Source of the DNA: Thalassia testudinum
Lineage: Eukaryota > Streptophyta > Magnoliopsida > Alismatales > Hydrocharitaceae
Length of the DNA stretch: 64,000 nt
Reading direction: 5' to 3'
NCBI GenBank assembly: GCA_037157565.1
Contig: JAZHRO010000063.1
Location: 152,818,501 to 152,882,500 of the forward strand
Below, piece after piece: positions 33,851-44,547 of this stretch. Under the pieces are notes generated by a model, which had not been told where the DNA came from, made no database searches, and saw only the letters and a program-made list of their open reading frames with translations. Position 1 is the first letter of the stretch, and the number at the start of each line of letters is the position of its first letter. Made by a program: the position numbers and the translations under genes.

Positions 33851-36592
33851 TGATGATGACATCATCAGGAGCCATAACTAGCTTTAATTAGTCAAAATCA
33901 ATTGACAAATGCTCTTACATAATTACCTGAGAGTCATAATTTACTAAACATCCATTATGAGAGGAATACATTAAAACAGAGTTAATTCTATAGTTTTGAA
34001 AGCATATCATGAATGTAGACTAATCATGGGATTTCCTAGGGGTTAATCTAAGTTCTAATGAACATTAAAGTCTAATAAGAAGGTCCATGCAGACAAAAAT
34101 GGTTTTTCACTCACTTCGAGAACTAATCCATAACCCAAAACCCTAATTTCAGACCCACTTAAATAAAAGAGGTTCTGGTTAGGATAAAATCCATCTAAAC
34201 CTTCCAAACTTCATAGAAAAATATCCCATGAGGTTTGGTACCCTTGATTTGACCATTGGAACATATTTTGACCTTAAACAGAGTCACAGAAAAAAAGTTA
34301 CCCTAATTTGGGTTTTTCCAGAGATTGCTTAGTAAAATTTGTCAAAACCAAAATCCAATTTCACCATCAGATTCCTTAGGTTAAAATTAGGTTTTTACCA
34401 AAATTTGGGCCCAATCAGAGATCATCTTGACCTGGTTTGCATTTTAGTCTAGTTAGACTCTCTCTCTCATACGCCCTAGCTTTTGAAATCCTTGAAAATA
34501 CCCCCCTAAGTTCTTCATCTTATTTACAGTTAGGTCCCTGCCACCATGGCAAATGTGAACCCAAAATAACCGAGCTTCAATCAGGGATACCTCCCTGATT
34601 TCTCGACCAATCCCTTCCAAAATTGGAAGGGATGATCTTGAGGTTATCCCTAATCACCTGAACCACATCTTAGACTCAGATTTGGCCCAAGAAGCTCATG
34701 CGAATCCTTAGAACTTTAGGGTCTTCTTCTCTAATTTCTGAAGCTTTTCAAGCTTGTTTCCAAGTTTGAAAGCCTACCCGAGCCCTATAAAAGCTCCTGG
34801 GTCTTCTAACCATGCTCCATAGCTAGGAATAAGTCCAAAATCCCTCTTCTTTCCCTATCTCCAGCCTCCCTCTCCCTCATCCTAGGGATGGCCAACGGCC
34901 AAATTGGCCCATCGCTCTTCTTCCTCATGCTCGTCTGCGTCTCGCCAGCCACTGCAAAAGCATCCTCCTCCTTTCCTCACCGCTGTCTCCCTCAATGGAG
35001 AAGTTTTCTTCCATGGCACCAGCCAATCACAGCCAGCGCCCTCCTACCCCTTTCAACCATTAACATTAGGTTTCCTCATTCCCTCTTCTTCTCTACTCTC
35101 TTTCCCGCTCCTTAAACTCTTATTTCGACCACCGTTCACATCGTTCATCCTCCGTCTCACCCACGACCGGCCGAGCTTCGACAAGGCCTCCATGGTTCCA
35201 CAAGGCACCACTCACCTTGCCACGACTCTCATAAGCATTGCCGTGCTCCACTAACCAAAACCCTTCAAGAAATTGAGGGGATTGGTTTCTCAGACACCCT
35301 ACCGGGCAAGACCTCATCCGCACCACCTTCTCACCTCTGTATAGCCACCACACACCCTAACACGCCACGCAAACACCACGACCACCTTCACCAACACTTA
35401 GCTAGTATCCTGAGCTATTTTAACATGGCCAAGAGGCCGTATCTAGTGTTTCAGGTATCCGCTACCCTCCGTCGTCACCTTCGTCATCTCCGATGACGTC
35501 TGCCGTCCTTCAGCTGCATTCGCCCTCAAGACCACTTCCTAGCCATGCACAACTCTCCCAGGGCCTTTCCCTGGCCCTCAATTGGAAACCACATCCGCGA
35601 CATCACCTTCAATTGAAGGCCTCACCCCCAGTAGCTACACGCAAAGGAAACCAGTGGGGATAGTCCCACACTGTGCACAAACAAAGCGGCAGCAGCACAT
35701 ATTAGGTTTTTGTGATCAGGCTCTATCGCGCAAGCACTGAGGGGTCAGGTCCCTCATACCCCCTCACATCCGCTAACCCACCTACTTGACACCTCGCTGG
35801 TGACACCATTCCCGCAAGCTTGGTCACTGTACATGACCTGTTTACCCATACATGGATCCAAATATGCTCTTAGTTTGAGAGAAGAGAAAGAGGAATTATG
35901 AGAGAGCGGGGGAGGGTTTTGCTCCTGAAGGCATGTCCCTGCGTGACACCTAGCTACTCAAGGGAGTTGAATCCCTTGTGTGCTATGAAGGAGAGAAGCA
36001 TTGTGGAGAAAAAGGCTTTGATAGAGAAAGGAGGAGAAGAAGGCCTTTGAAGAAGAAGAAATATTCTGAAGGAGAGAGGGAAGGCTTTGCTTGTTAAGAA
36101 GGAGAAGGCATTAAAGGAAGTGAAAGAAGAAGAAAGAAGTAAAGGCTCTCTGAAGAGCAAGAAGTAAAGGCTATCTGAAGAGCCTTGTGTTCTGTTAAGA
36201 TGCCTGATTGAGTTGGTTGTGAGCACTGTTGAATAATTTAAGAACATAAGTTAAGATTGAACTATGATTGAAATAATTGAGTAATTGAATGCATGCTTAA
36301 ATTTGAAGAATAAGTGGTGATTCAAATCACCATTGTTTTGATTTTCTTTTCTTTTTTATCTATGATCTTGTGAGCTTATTTGAATAATAATTTGATCATG
36401 CTTATTCATTACATATTTGTTATTATTGTGCTCATTGATTCTGCATGAAGATTACTGTGTGAATTCCATATTTGCTCCATGTGTTCGACCTTAAACTCTT
36501 CTTTAATTCTGAGTTATAAATTTAATTATTTTCGAGCGATTGAGGCTTTGCTACAATGAAATGACTTAAAACTCCTCGATAACCAGTTAACA
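33851..36592 (+). mobile_element. 5' LTR of element F
   Basis: Starts with the palindromic terminus TGATGATGACATCATCA and ends CCAGTTAACA before the primer site; 2742 bp. The TATA box (CTATAAAAGC) is at 34785-34794, and GGTGATTCAAATCACC near 36312. A hairpin with arms GAGGGGTC and GTCCCTC is near 35740. ORFs within (34888-35254 and reverse) are not genes. Confidence 0.9.
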
Positions 36593-36620
36593 TTTTGGTG
36601 TCGTTACCGGGGAGCAACGC
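36593..36620 (+). other. Primer-binding site of element F (tRNA-Asp type)
   Basis: TGGTGTCGTTACCGGGGA (36596-36613), three transitions from the tRNA-Asp complement. CGTTAC...GCAACG (36602-36619) pairs with one mismatch caused by a G-to-A change. Confidence 0.82.
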
Positions 36621-37762
36621 GCAATTCATGCATTAATCTTATCTTTCTTGATTTTCATCTGAGCACTAACTTGCCCTATTTGCTTATTTGTGATTTTGTG
36701 AGGTACATCACGAAGAGATCTTCCACGTAAATCAACAACTCCAGGAGTAGGTAAGCTTTCTCTCCTTCCCTAGTCAACCTCCTAATCTTTGGAAGAGAGA
36801 AAGGAAACAAACAAATTTGCCTTATTTTCTTAGTAATTATCATTCTAAGTCAAGTTTCCTGATTTACGAATTCAAATTGATATCTGATTTAAGATTGAGA
36901 CGATTCTGTTTAAAAATCTCTACACAAATTGTCTGTACCTACTAGGGATTTACGCTCAATTCCAATCATCTTGGACTGCTCACCTTCTTGTTTGAAGTCC
37001 AAGGTGTACATCTTGAGATTAAATTGGACTTGAAATAGAACCAATTAGGGTTTCTACTCTAGGGTTTTGAGGTGTTTGTTCACACATGCCTGAATTAAAG
37101 GAAATTAACCCTCCCACATTTGTGTGCTACCCAAATCCTTGCTTGAAAAGATCTAATCAGAAGAACCCTAAAATCAGGCTCTAAATTCACTTGAACCCTA
37201 GAACTTTGGACCTAATAACCTGAGAGTTAACTCAGGGTGATCTTTGGGTCTTGACTCAGATTTCATTCTTCATCTTTTAGGGTAGGTCAGATGATGTTGG
37301 TCTACTTTGTGGGCCAATCAACCTCCAAATTAGGTCACAAATGAATTAACTTCTAATCAAGTGAAATCAAAGGCACAAACTAGGCTACAATTAGCAGACT
37401 TAAGGTCTCAATTCATACATTCTGATCTACTTGGAACCGTAGTGACAAGGAAGGTCGGGTGGGGGAAACCCTGTAATTCGTGGGGACGCTTTACCATGTA
37501 GGGGTCTTTGTGAGGCTCTCCCTTTTTGGCTGCCCAAGTACTTCTCGGGTGTATGGATTTTTAATTCAGAGGTATCACCCACCTCGAAACAAGCCTTAGT
37601 CATCTAAAAATATTTGGGTGCCTTGATTGGGTCCAATTCACATTTAGTCCCTCATCTATTCTTTAGAGCACATATATAGGAGAGGTCCCTAGGTTGTTAA
37701 CCTAGAGGCCTCATTAGAATTGATCTTCTTGGGGATGTCTGATATGATCCAATCACTTCAAT
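36621..37762 (+). other. 5' leader of element F
   Basis: Non-coding; collinear with the leader of B and the reverse of C. The conserved GC-rich block is at 37436-37550. Confidence 0.6.
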
Positions 37763-38460
37763 GTGAACCTGAATTTGATTCTACATCTTGATCCACCAGT
37801 TGGTTTGAAAATGCAACTTGACAAATTAGGAAGACATTTTAGGAAACTTGAATCCCAAATGAGCATGAAAGAAAAGATGATTGAGGATGCTCTGAGATAT
37901 CATGATGAATATTACAAAAACTCAAATCCATCTAGACACATTCAGGTTAATATACTAGAAATAACAACCTTCATTACAAATTGTACCCATCTAATAATAA
38001 CACAAATGAGAAATGGTTCAACCCAGGGTATTCTCATGATAGGATTCATTGAAATAGAAAGATTACATAACTTCGAGTATCTTCAATGTCTGACAAATCC
38101 ACAACTTTGGGAAAAGCACCAAGATGACCTTGAGAAATGGGAAAACTTGATAACTATGTGAAATAGGTCATAAATAAAATTTACCCATATCAAAAGTCAG
38201 AAATTGATGATCTCCCAAAACCCGGGTTTCATAATAGAGATTGTTGTGGACCCCCAACCCAAACAGAATCATTTTCAACCTCCATAACGATTGACATGTC
38301 TAATCTTAACGAAGGTTAGGAGGATCCAATTGCAGGTGTTCCCGATTCCGAACCAGTCGTAGAGAGCCTTGAAGCTAGTCCATCAAGCTTAGATTCCCTA
38401 GACACCTGTAATGATAAGTTTGAATCAGAATTGCTCGAGAATGTAATTCTCAAACCTTAT
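37763..38460 (+). pseudogene. 5' half of the element-F ORF (unknown family), cut by G
   Basis: The best preserved copy of the family's own ORF start: 132 open codons from 37763 with LGRHFRKLESQMSMKEKMIE, DALRYHDEYYKN, LHNFEYLQCLTNPQLWE and DDLEKWENLI. After stops at 38159-38170 the homologous reading continues to FESELLENVILKPY, ending at CTTAT (38460), where G is inserted. The N-terminal part is lysine/methionine-rich and probably helical. It shares no motif with gag, protease, RT or integrase that I can see. Confidence 0.55.
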
Positions 38461-39288
38461 TGTTGAACGTTTACGAATCGCTATGCTAACGTGTTCGGTT
38501 TTGGAAAACCTGTCGCTGTAGTTTGAAAGCGAAGAATTCGTGTTCAACAAATAAAATTTATACCGAAATGAAAATCCCGGGTCGAACACAAGGAGGCAGA
38601 CGTTTGATTTAAAAACTACGCATTTCTTTTTATTTGTCACGGAATAATTCCATTTAAAACTATCTAATTATTTAAAATAAATAGAAGAGAGAGAGAGAGT
38701 AAGAGAGAAAGAGAATATTACACAGAGAAATCAAAATGAGATGTGGAATAAACAAGGAATTTATCATTGAGGAGATTGTTCATTACAACTAGAAAGCATA
38801 AAATAATTACACTAGAAAGCAATAAATTTACTCTAGAAAGCATTAAAAGAATGGAGGGAGAAATATCCTCCTCGACGATTTCTTGGAGGACGAGCAAAAC
38901 TACACTAGAAAGTAGTAAATCTATACTAGAAACCAGTAAAAAGAATAGGGAGAGAGAAATCCTCCTCAACGGTTGCTTGGAGGACGAGCCAGACGGGACG
39001 ACGCCTGGACGAAGGGGAACAAAGCAGGACGAAGGAGGATGAAGCAGAAGAACGGGAACGAAGCAGCACGCCGTCGTCGTCGCGGGATCCACTTTCGAAG
39101 GGGAATGAAAATTTAGACTTTATCTCTCGAGGAGCATCCCGGGTGTGAGACAACCTTCTCTTGAGCTTTGGAGGGGTAGAGAAGAGAAGGAAGGGATGAG
39201 AATTTCGTATGGAGGGGGTCTCCTTTTATAGTTGCAAGGAGTGGGGGCAAAATGGACATTACAACTTCAAAATAATAAATGAGGGATC

Positions 39289-39316
39289 TTTAGTGACGGA
39301 TAAATCCGTCACTAAA
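39289..39316. promoter_or_regulatory. Perfect inverted repeat upstream of the LTR TATA box
   Basis: Arms TTTAGTGACGGAT and ATCCGTCACTAAA around AA. Copies are at 18975-19002 (both arms changed to GATGG/CCATC, still perfect), 28994-29021 and 45373-45400 (each with one changed arm). All lie about 57-60 bp upstream of the TATA box on the sense strand. The arm resembles TAGTGACGGAT words known to me from plant CACTA transposon ends and MITEs. Confidence 0.65.
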
Positions 39317-39591
39317 GCCCCCAACGTGGGCGTAGCTTCCGCTCCCACGCGCGCCGCTTCAGCTGCCCGCGCGCTCAACGCCATCGCACGTTCATTGATT
39401 CTCAACCATCCGATCGCGAGATCGGATGGCTTAAGATGCATCTCCGCCCGCTGCGCTGCGCACCTGCCCGCGTGCGATTGCGCGTCCATGCCACGCGTTC
39501 AATCGTGCGTGAATGCTATTGGGCGTGCGCGGCCGTCCGATCGCGATCCAACGCCGGGCCGCGCCCAATCGCCCATGCCTCCAACCCTCTG

Positions 39592-39652
39592 CTGCGGCTC
39601 GAACCCGCGCCCACCGGTCGCGTAAGCGCGCTCGACCGCTACGCTACGGGGC
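39592..39652 (-). promoter_or_regulatory. tRNA-like A-box/B-box pair in LTR of G
   Basis: Sense strand TAGCGTAGCGGTCGAGCGC (from 39646) as an A-box region and GGTTCGAGCC (39596-39605) as a B box, 41 bp apart: the best-preserved copy of the four. The T stem does not pair well, so it is a promoter-like relic and not a tRNA gene. Confidence 0.45.
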
Positions 39653-40250
39653 GCAGATGGTCGAGCAGACGCTTTTAAGCGCGGTCGACCACAGCTGTTG
39701 GATCAAGATCCAACGGCGGAGAGCGAGCGGGTGCAGGGCCTTCGTAGAATGCGTGCGGCCGTTTGGGTGGCCAAGATGGCACCACGTGGCACCATCTTGG
39801 CCGTCCATCTTCTGGAAGTTGTAGATGGTGCCACGGATGTCGGATTGACTTGATTTTTGTGTCATTAGGCTACGATCATCGATCCGAATTCATCCGTGCG
39901 GTCGGATTTGTCATCTGAAGTGCGGATCTTCACCATCCTGGCCCTTGATCTTCTAGGGTTCCCCGATCACTATCTGATGCTACGGATGCCTGATTAGGGT
40001 GATCTTGGAGTCGTTGAACTCCAATCGTCACCCTGATCACATCCATACGGTTGGATCTTTGATCTGAGGCCCCGATAAAATGTTTTCCCTGTCCAAGCAC
40101 ATAAAAGGAGACAATTAACCTCCATTTTATTCAAACTACTCTAAATGCAAGATGATGCATGTTATGCAATATTTATATCATGAAATGCAATCCTATGCTT
40201 AAGAACATGCATAAATAGACATCTTAAGTAGTGTAAATGTCTTTACATCA

Positions 40251-41979
40251 TACCCCCATGCCTATCTTTTGCTAGTTCCTAGCAAAAACTATATGCTATT
40301 TATAAAAGAATTAGGTTGGATTATTTGGACCTAAGTTATTTTCAATCATTAAGAAATTGTCTACTTAGGAATTGAACTTTCAAAGAAATAACAGTGCCCG
40401 GGTATCAGCCAAAATGCAGACCGCCTCGAGCCTCTCCTTATTCAAAGAAAATTTTCTTTTTCTTTTTACTCTTTTCTAATTTTTTTGGATTTTCAAATTT
40501 TAGGGTTTAAGAGTGGCTTTCTACGGCCATTCAACTCACCCAAAATTTGATGAGAACCCTAAGTTTTAAGCATCTTATTATGATTGTGATAGACTCGTTG
40601 ACCAGTAATTAAAACGGACTTCGGATTTCTACGGCTCTAGGTGACCTCAAAAAGACTTCTGCCTAAAGGTGTATCTTTACAACCGGTAGCTTTCTCCCTA
40701 CTTTTATTTTTTTACGCGGTCAACACAAGGGGAATCTAGTGTATATCTCCCCAATTTATTCTACTTCTCCACTTCTTCCTAAGTGTTTTGGGAATTTTTA
40801 GTGCATTTACTGAGTTGGGTTCTGGACAACCGGTCGATGAGCTGTTATCACCGACAACTTGCCAGCCATACTCGTGCGGGGAAGTGTGGCTTATTTCTTT
40901 TTGTTCTTTTCTCCTTTTATTTTTGATTTTTGTTTTCTTTTTTTTTTTTTTTAAGTAGGTGGCTTCCCTCGTCTAAGATTTACCTAAAGGCAACAAAAAG
41001 AGAAAGGTCCAATGACTGGGCTCTGGACAACCTACCTATGGGCTGTTACCCATGATAACTTGCTAGCCATATCACCCTAGAAGGTTCATTAGCTACCCAA
41101 TTTCCGTTAAAATCACCAAACAACGAGTTAGTGCAAAGTGTGTAGATGCTTAAGACTTAAAATTCCCTCAAATCAGAGGGCGGGTTGATAAGTTGTGTAC
41201 TTATCACCCAAACTTATTTATTCCAATTATAATAGAATTAAGATGGTGAGGACTCAAAGACAAATCCATATTTTAGTGGATACACAGGCTAATTAAGTCC
41301 AAAGACCTGAAGGGTCTTTGTGTTCAGATCTTAATGTAGTATTTCCTAAGATTGAAAATTTTCTTAAACCCAAATTCTCTTTCCTAATTTCTATTTTTTT
41401 TTTAATAAAAGAAAACAAATCTACGGAGCTGACGAATGAATTTAGAGATAAATATCCACCCCCCATGCCTATCTAATGCAATGTCCTCATTGTATTAAAA
41501 AGACATAAAACTGAGTGGAAAAGTGAAGAAAGCACCTGAATTGCGTGAATGTCAGGTCCGCTCCGAGATGAAAAATTAAAAAGAACTGTATATGTGCTGA
41601 GTTTAGTGCCTTCAGCTAGGCACACTATACAAAGAAAAGAAATGAAGAATTCACAAGTGCAGGTTAGAATTAAAATAAACAGAAGAATCCTCTGACCTAT
41701 CAAAAGAGGTCCACAGATGTGGACCAGATTGTGGTACAGACCCACACCCCATAATCGAGAATATCTTAGGTTCTGGATAAAAATTACCCAAAACCTAAAA
41801 TCAGAATGCAAGAGGGGTCAGGCCTGCGATTTATGAGGATGCAACCCAAGACCAAAAAGTCGAGTTACAGAGAATTGAAGCTCAAAAGGATAATCGTTGA
41901 ATGTGTGCTTGAGTTGAACATCCTCGAAACAAATGTCGTAAGGGTTCTGATTTGATGGTTTCAGCTTAAAAGGAACCCT
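40251..41979 (-). other. 3' non-coding segment of element G with two PPT-like cassettes
   Basis: The terminal cassette is at 40251-40287 (sense TTTTGCTAGGAACTAGCAAAA, then TAGGCATGGGGGTA) and the internal one at 41456-41492 (sense CAATG-AGGA-CATTG, then TAGGCATGGGGGG), 1205 bp apart. The segment is collinear with 19993-21300 of E, including the paired TCTGGACAAC modules (40820-40875, 41020-41075) and pyrimidine tracts. 41473-41811 is open on the minus strand but without family support. Confidence 0.7.
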
Positions 41980-43320
41980 TCAACCCAATCTTCCATTTCC
42001 TCCAAAATTAGCTTCCCAAATCAGAACTTCCCAGCTACCATCCTCCTTATTCAGCATATCAAATTCCAGGACCTCTTGTATATTCATCACCCCGTCTGAA
42101 ATCTCCAAGTCTAAATGATGTGGCAGAATCAAAATTGACTTGGGTCTAATTATCTCAGAATTAGAATCATCAATAAGCTCAATAGGGTGTAACTGATAAT
42201 CAGGGCATTGAATTGATTCCTCCAGAAAATGCGATTCTGGATCCGTAATGTGTGCCCTAATAAGATCAGTTTCCTCAGTTATTGGGCTATCAAATGATCT
42301 ATCAGATTCCTTAGGCCCAATCGTCTCACAGAAATCGTGTTCAGAAAACTCGTGTAAGACTTCACAACTTGAATCTTCACCATCAGGATCCGTATCAATG
42401 TATGTCCCAAAATTAGTTGTCACTTTGTGTTCCCCAAAGACATACGTTTCCTCGTAACCCAGCTCAGGGATCTCAAGTGAAGAAATCAGATCATCCTTAA
42501 TTGATTGCTTTAATTCAATCTGGTCAGCCTCGTAACACGTGTCCCCCCCAACAGGTGCCTGAGCGGGTTCTGTCATTGGCTTTCCTGAAGAGGGTTCATC
42601 CTGGGAATTATTCCAAGATTAAATCAAAGCAACCACGAATCTCATCCTCAATTTCGCTAATTTCCCAAGTAGAAACTCACCCGAGTTCTTATCCTTAACA
42701 TCCTGGAGCCAATCCAACAAAGACTTATTTAAATCATCAATCATTTCAATTAGGGGCTCCAATCTCACAACGCAAGGTATTAGCTGAACTTCTAAAGATT
42801 GAATGATATTCCTCAAGTTAGCCAGAACCTTATCTTGAACCTGGTTAACCTAAACCAAATGAGTTGGTTCAGGGTTGGGCAGGTTTGGGCTCAGTGCAGA
42901 GGAATTAACGAATTGAGATTCGTTATACCCTTCCTGATAATAGGCCATTTCAGATTGTTGAAAAGATGGTGATGACCTAAAGGCAATGAAATCAGAGGAT
43001 GGGTAAGGATCGGTGTATCCTTCTTAATTGTAGATCATATTAGGTTGTTCATGAAAGGAAGACGATCTATAATCGATGTAGTTCTAAGAAGGATAGAAAT
43101 CAGAATCAAAGTGTTCAGGGTTAGACCCTAAACACGGAGGTCCGGAACTGTATCCCCAATCCAAATTATCCCAACTAACTGATGGTTGGTTATAGTACGA
43201 GTTGGGATAATCGTCATGTTGAGGATAATTCATAATAGGAGGGAAAGAGCGGGAATGCGTGAAATATGTGGAAGGATTCATGAGACACGGGAGGAAGAAA
43301 GGTGCCTGCAATACAAACAA
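41980..43320 (-). pseudogene. Element-G ORF, 447 codons with four internal stops, unknown family
   Basis: Four pieces share one reading frame on the minus strand (43320-43084, 43083-42817, 42816-42619, 42618-41980), separated only by single TAG/TAA stops, so this was one protein of about 446 residues. The N-terminal 150 residues are rich in Y, S, P, N and Q, with a loosely repeated unit (DYPNSYYNQPSVSWDN, YIDYRSSSFHEQPN, YTDPYPSSDF, MAYYQEGYNESQF). A leucine-rich, probably coiled-coil middle follows (RNIIQSLEVQLIPCV, LIEMIDDLNKSLLDWLQDVK), then an acidic C-terminal 200 residues (YIDTDPDGEDSSCEVL, FSEHDFCETIGPKESD). It is no recognised gag or enzyme. A gag-like capsid substitute is possible but unproven. 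Confidence 0.6.
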
Positions 43321-44485
43321 TCAAACCTATCCTTAAATGGGTTAGCCTACAGACCTACAGACTCCCAAAACCCGTCTTGAGATAAATGAACAATTTGATC
43401 TACTTCCGTCTGTTCAATCCAACCAGTTAGAAGGAGGGACTGGGGAGAAGGTTCTTCCTTCGGCTTGCGCCTCTGATTCCTAGTGTACCCCCCAGCCACG
43501 ATCGCTTGACTCTGCTCCCCTAGCTAGACATCAGATTGAACAGTAGAAACAGACTAATCGAAAATAATCTCGTTCTGGGTTCTGAAGAGTGAGTTCAATC
43601 CTTAAGGCCAACGTCTACTCTGTTTTATTTAGGGCTAGGTTTGAATGTGCTTTGGAATGTGATGGGCCCTTTAAATGGGTTGTGCCCTTAATGATTGATT
43701 GATTTGTGTGTGCGTGCACAACCAGTGGTTTTCAAGCAAGATTATTTTTGATGTGGTGAATTTTAAGGTTCAAATCTTGCTTAGTAGCTTTTAGGATTCA
43801 ACTTTAGGTATTTTCAAACAAGTTTCATTGGCACACCAAGTTTTGTAAGCACGGGTGAAGATACTTTCCTTTAAAGCTTAAAAAGAATGTGGAGTGCCTG
43901 GTAAATCCCTAAGAGTTGAACCTAATTGGCAGCTACTTGATGAGTTTATTTTATTTGAAGTGGTGCGGCCCAAACAACTCAAACAATTGGCCTGATGCAC
44001 CACTTAATTAGGCACACAAATATGGTTAACCTAAAATGATTTCTACTCTTTTATGTGTTGCTTTGTGTGTACCGGTCCCACAGATCAGAACCTGGTTGAG
44101 TAGAAACAAATCAATTCTGTTTAGTGCCTTTGAATGTGGGTGTACGTTGTGTGTTTGTTGAAAATTGCCCCACAGAATTATCTTTTTGTTTTTTTTTATA
44201 TAAATGAAGGTGGAATGAATGTGAGTGAGAATTCAAACAACCAAACTATTCCTAGGATTTATGCAAACACCTAGGTTAATTGGAATTTGGATTCAATGTG
44301 GCGAATGAAATCTATGGAGGGGGAAAGAATGGGGGATAACTTACAAAACCTTCCACAGCACTTTACTCCAATCTACCGCTTTTGCTCGTCTCAAAAGAGT
44401 ACCTGCAATTACAATAAGAAAGGAGAAAAGTGAAGTAAAAGATTTGTAAGTTACAAAACACGAAGATAAATCAAAGATCGTCGCC
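43321..44485 (-). other. 5' leader of element G
   Basis: Non-coding. The block 43420-43620 is nearly identical in order to 27230-27420 of E, including hairpin GAAGG-AAGAA-CCTTC (43447-43461) and GGCTGGGGGGTAC. The rest follows the E leader with small indels. Confidence 0.65.
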
Positions 44486-44547
44486 TCCCCAGCAACGGCG
44501 CCAAAATGTTGAACGTTTACGAAATGGTCCCGGCAACGACGCCAAAA
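44486..44547 (-). other. Tandem duplicate of primer-binding site and LTR edge in element G
   Basis: On the plus strand: CAACGGCGCCAAAA, then TGTTGAACGTTTACG (44507-44521), then CCCGGCAACGACGCCAAAA (44529-44547), then the full LTR TGTTGAACGTTTACG... (44548 on). Two tRNA-Asp-type primer sites (44486-44503 and 44528-44543) and 15 bp of LTR edge are thus repeated with a 41-bp period. The two primer sites differ (CGGCGCC against CGACGCC), so the copy may derive from a second template. Confidence 0.85.

Larger units (their letters stand above)
38461..40250 (-). mobile_element. 3' LTR of element G
   Basis: TGTTGAACGT...TTTACATCA, 1790 bp. The TATA box (sense CTATAAAAGG) is at 39223-39232, a perfect 13-bp-arm inverted repeat at 39289-39316, the A-box/B-box pair at 39596-39646 (TAGCGTAGCGG and GGTTCGAGCC) and the G-box palindrome at 39771-39800. 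R/U5 has two tandem copies of a module of about 90 bp (38811-38995) that is single in E. Confidence 0.92.

Noticed and set aside
35730..35765. T-arm-like hairpin GAGGG-GTCAGGT-CCCTC in F LTRs (also near 8570 and 57225)
   Set aside because: It resembles a tRNA T arm, but no A box lies at the right distance; more likely an LTR RNA hairpin.
41473..41811. 112-codon minus-strand ORF in the 3' segment of G
   Set aside because: It spans the internal PPT-like cassette and is not conserved as a frame in E; probably chance.
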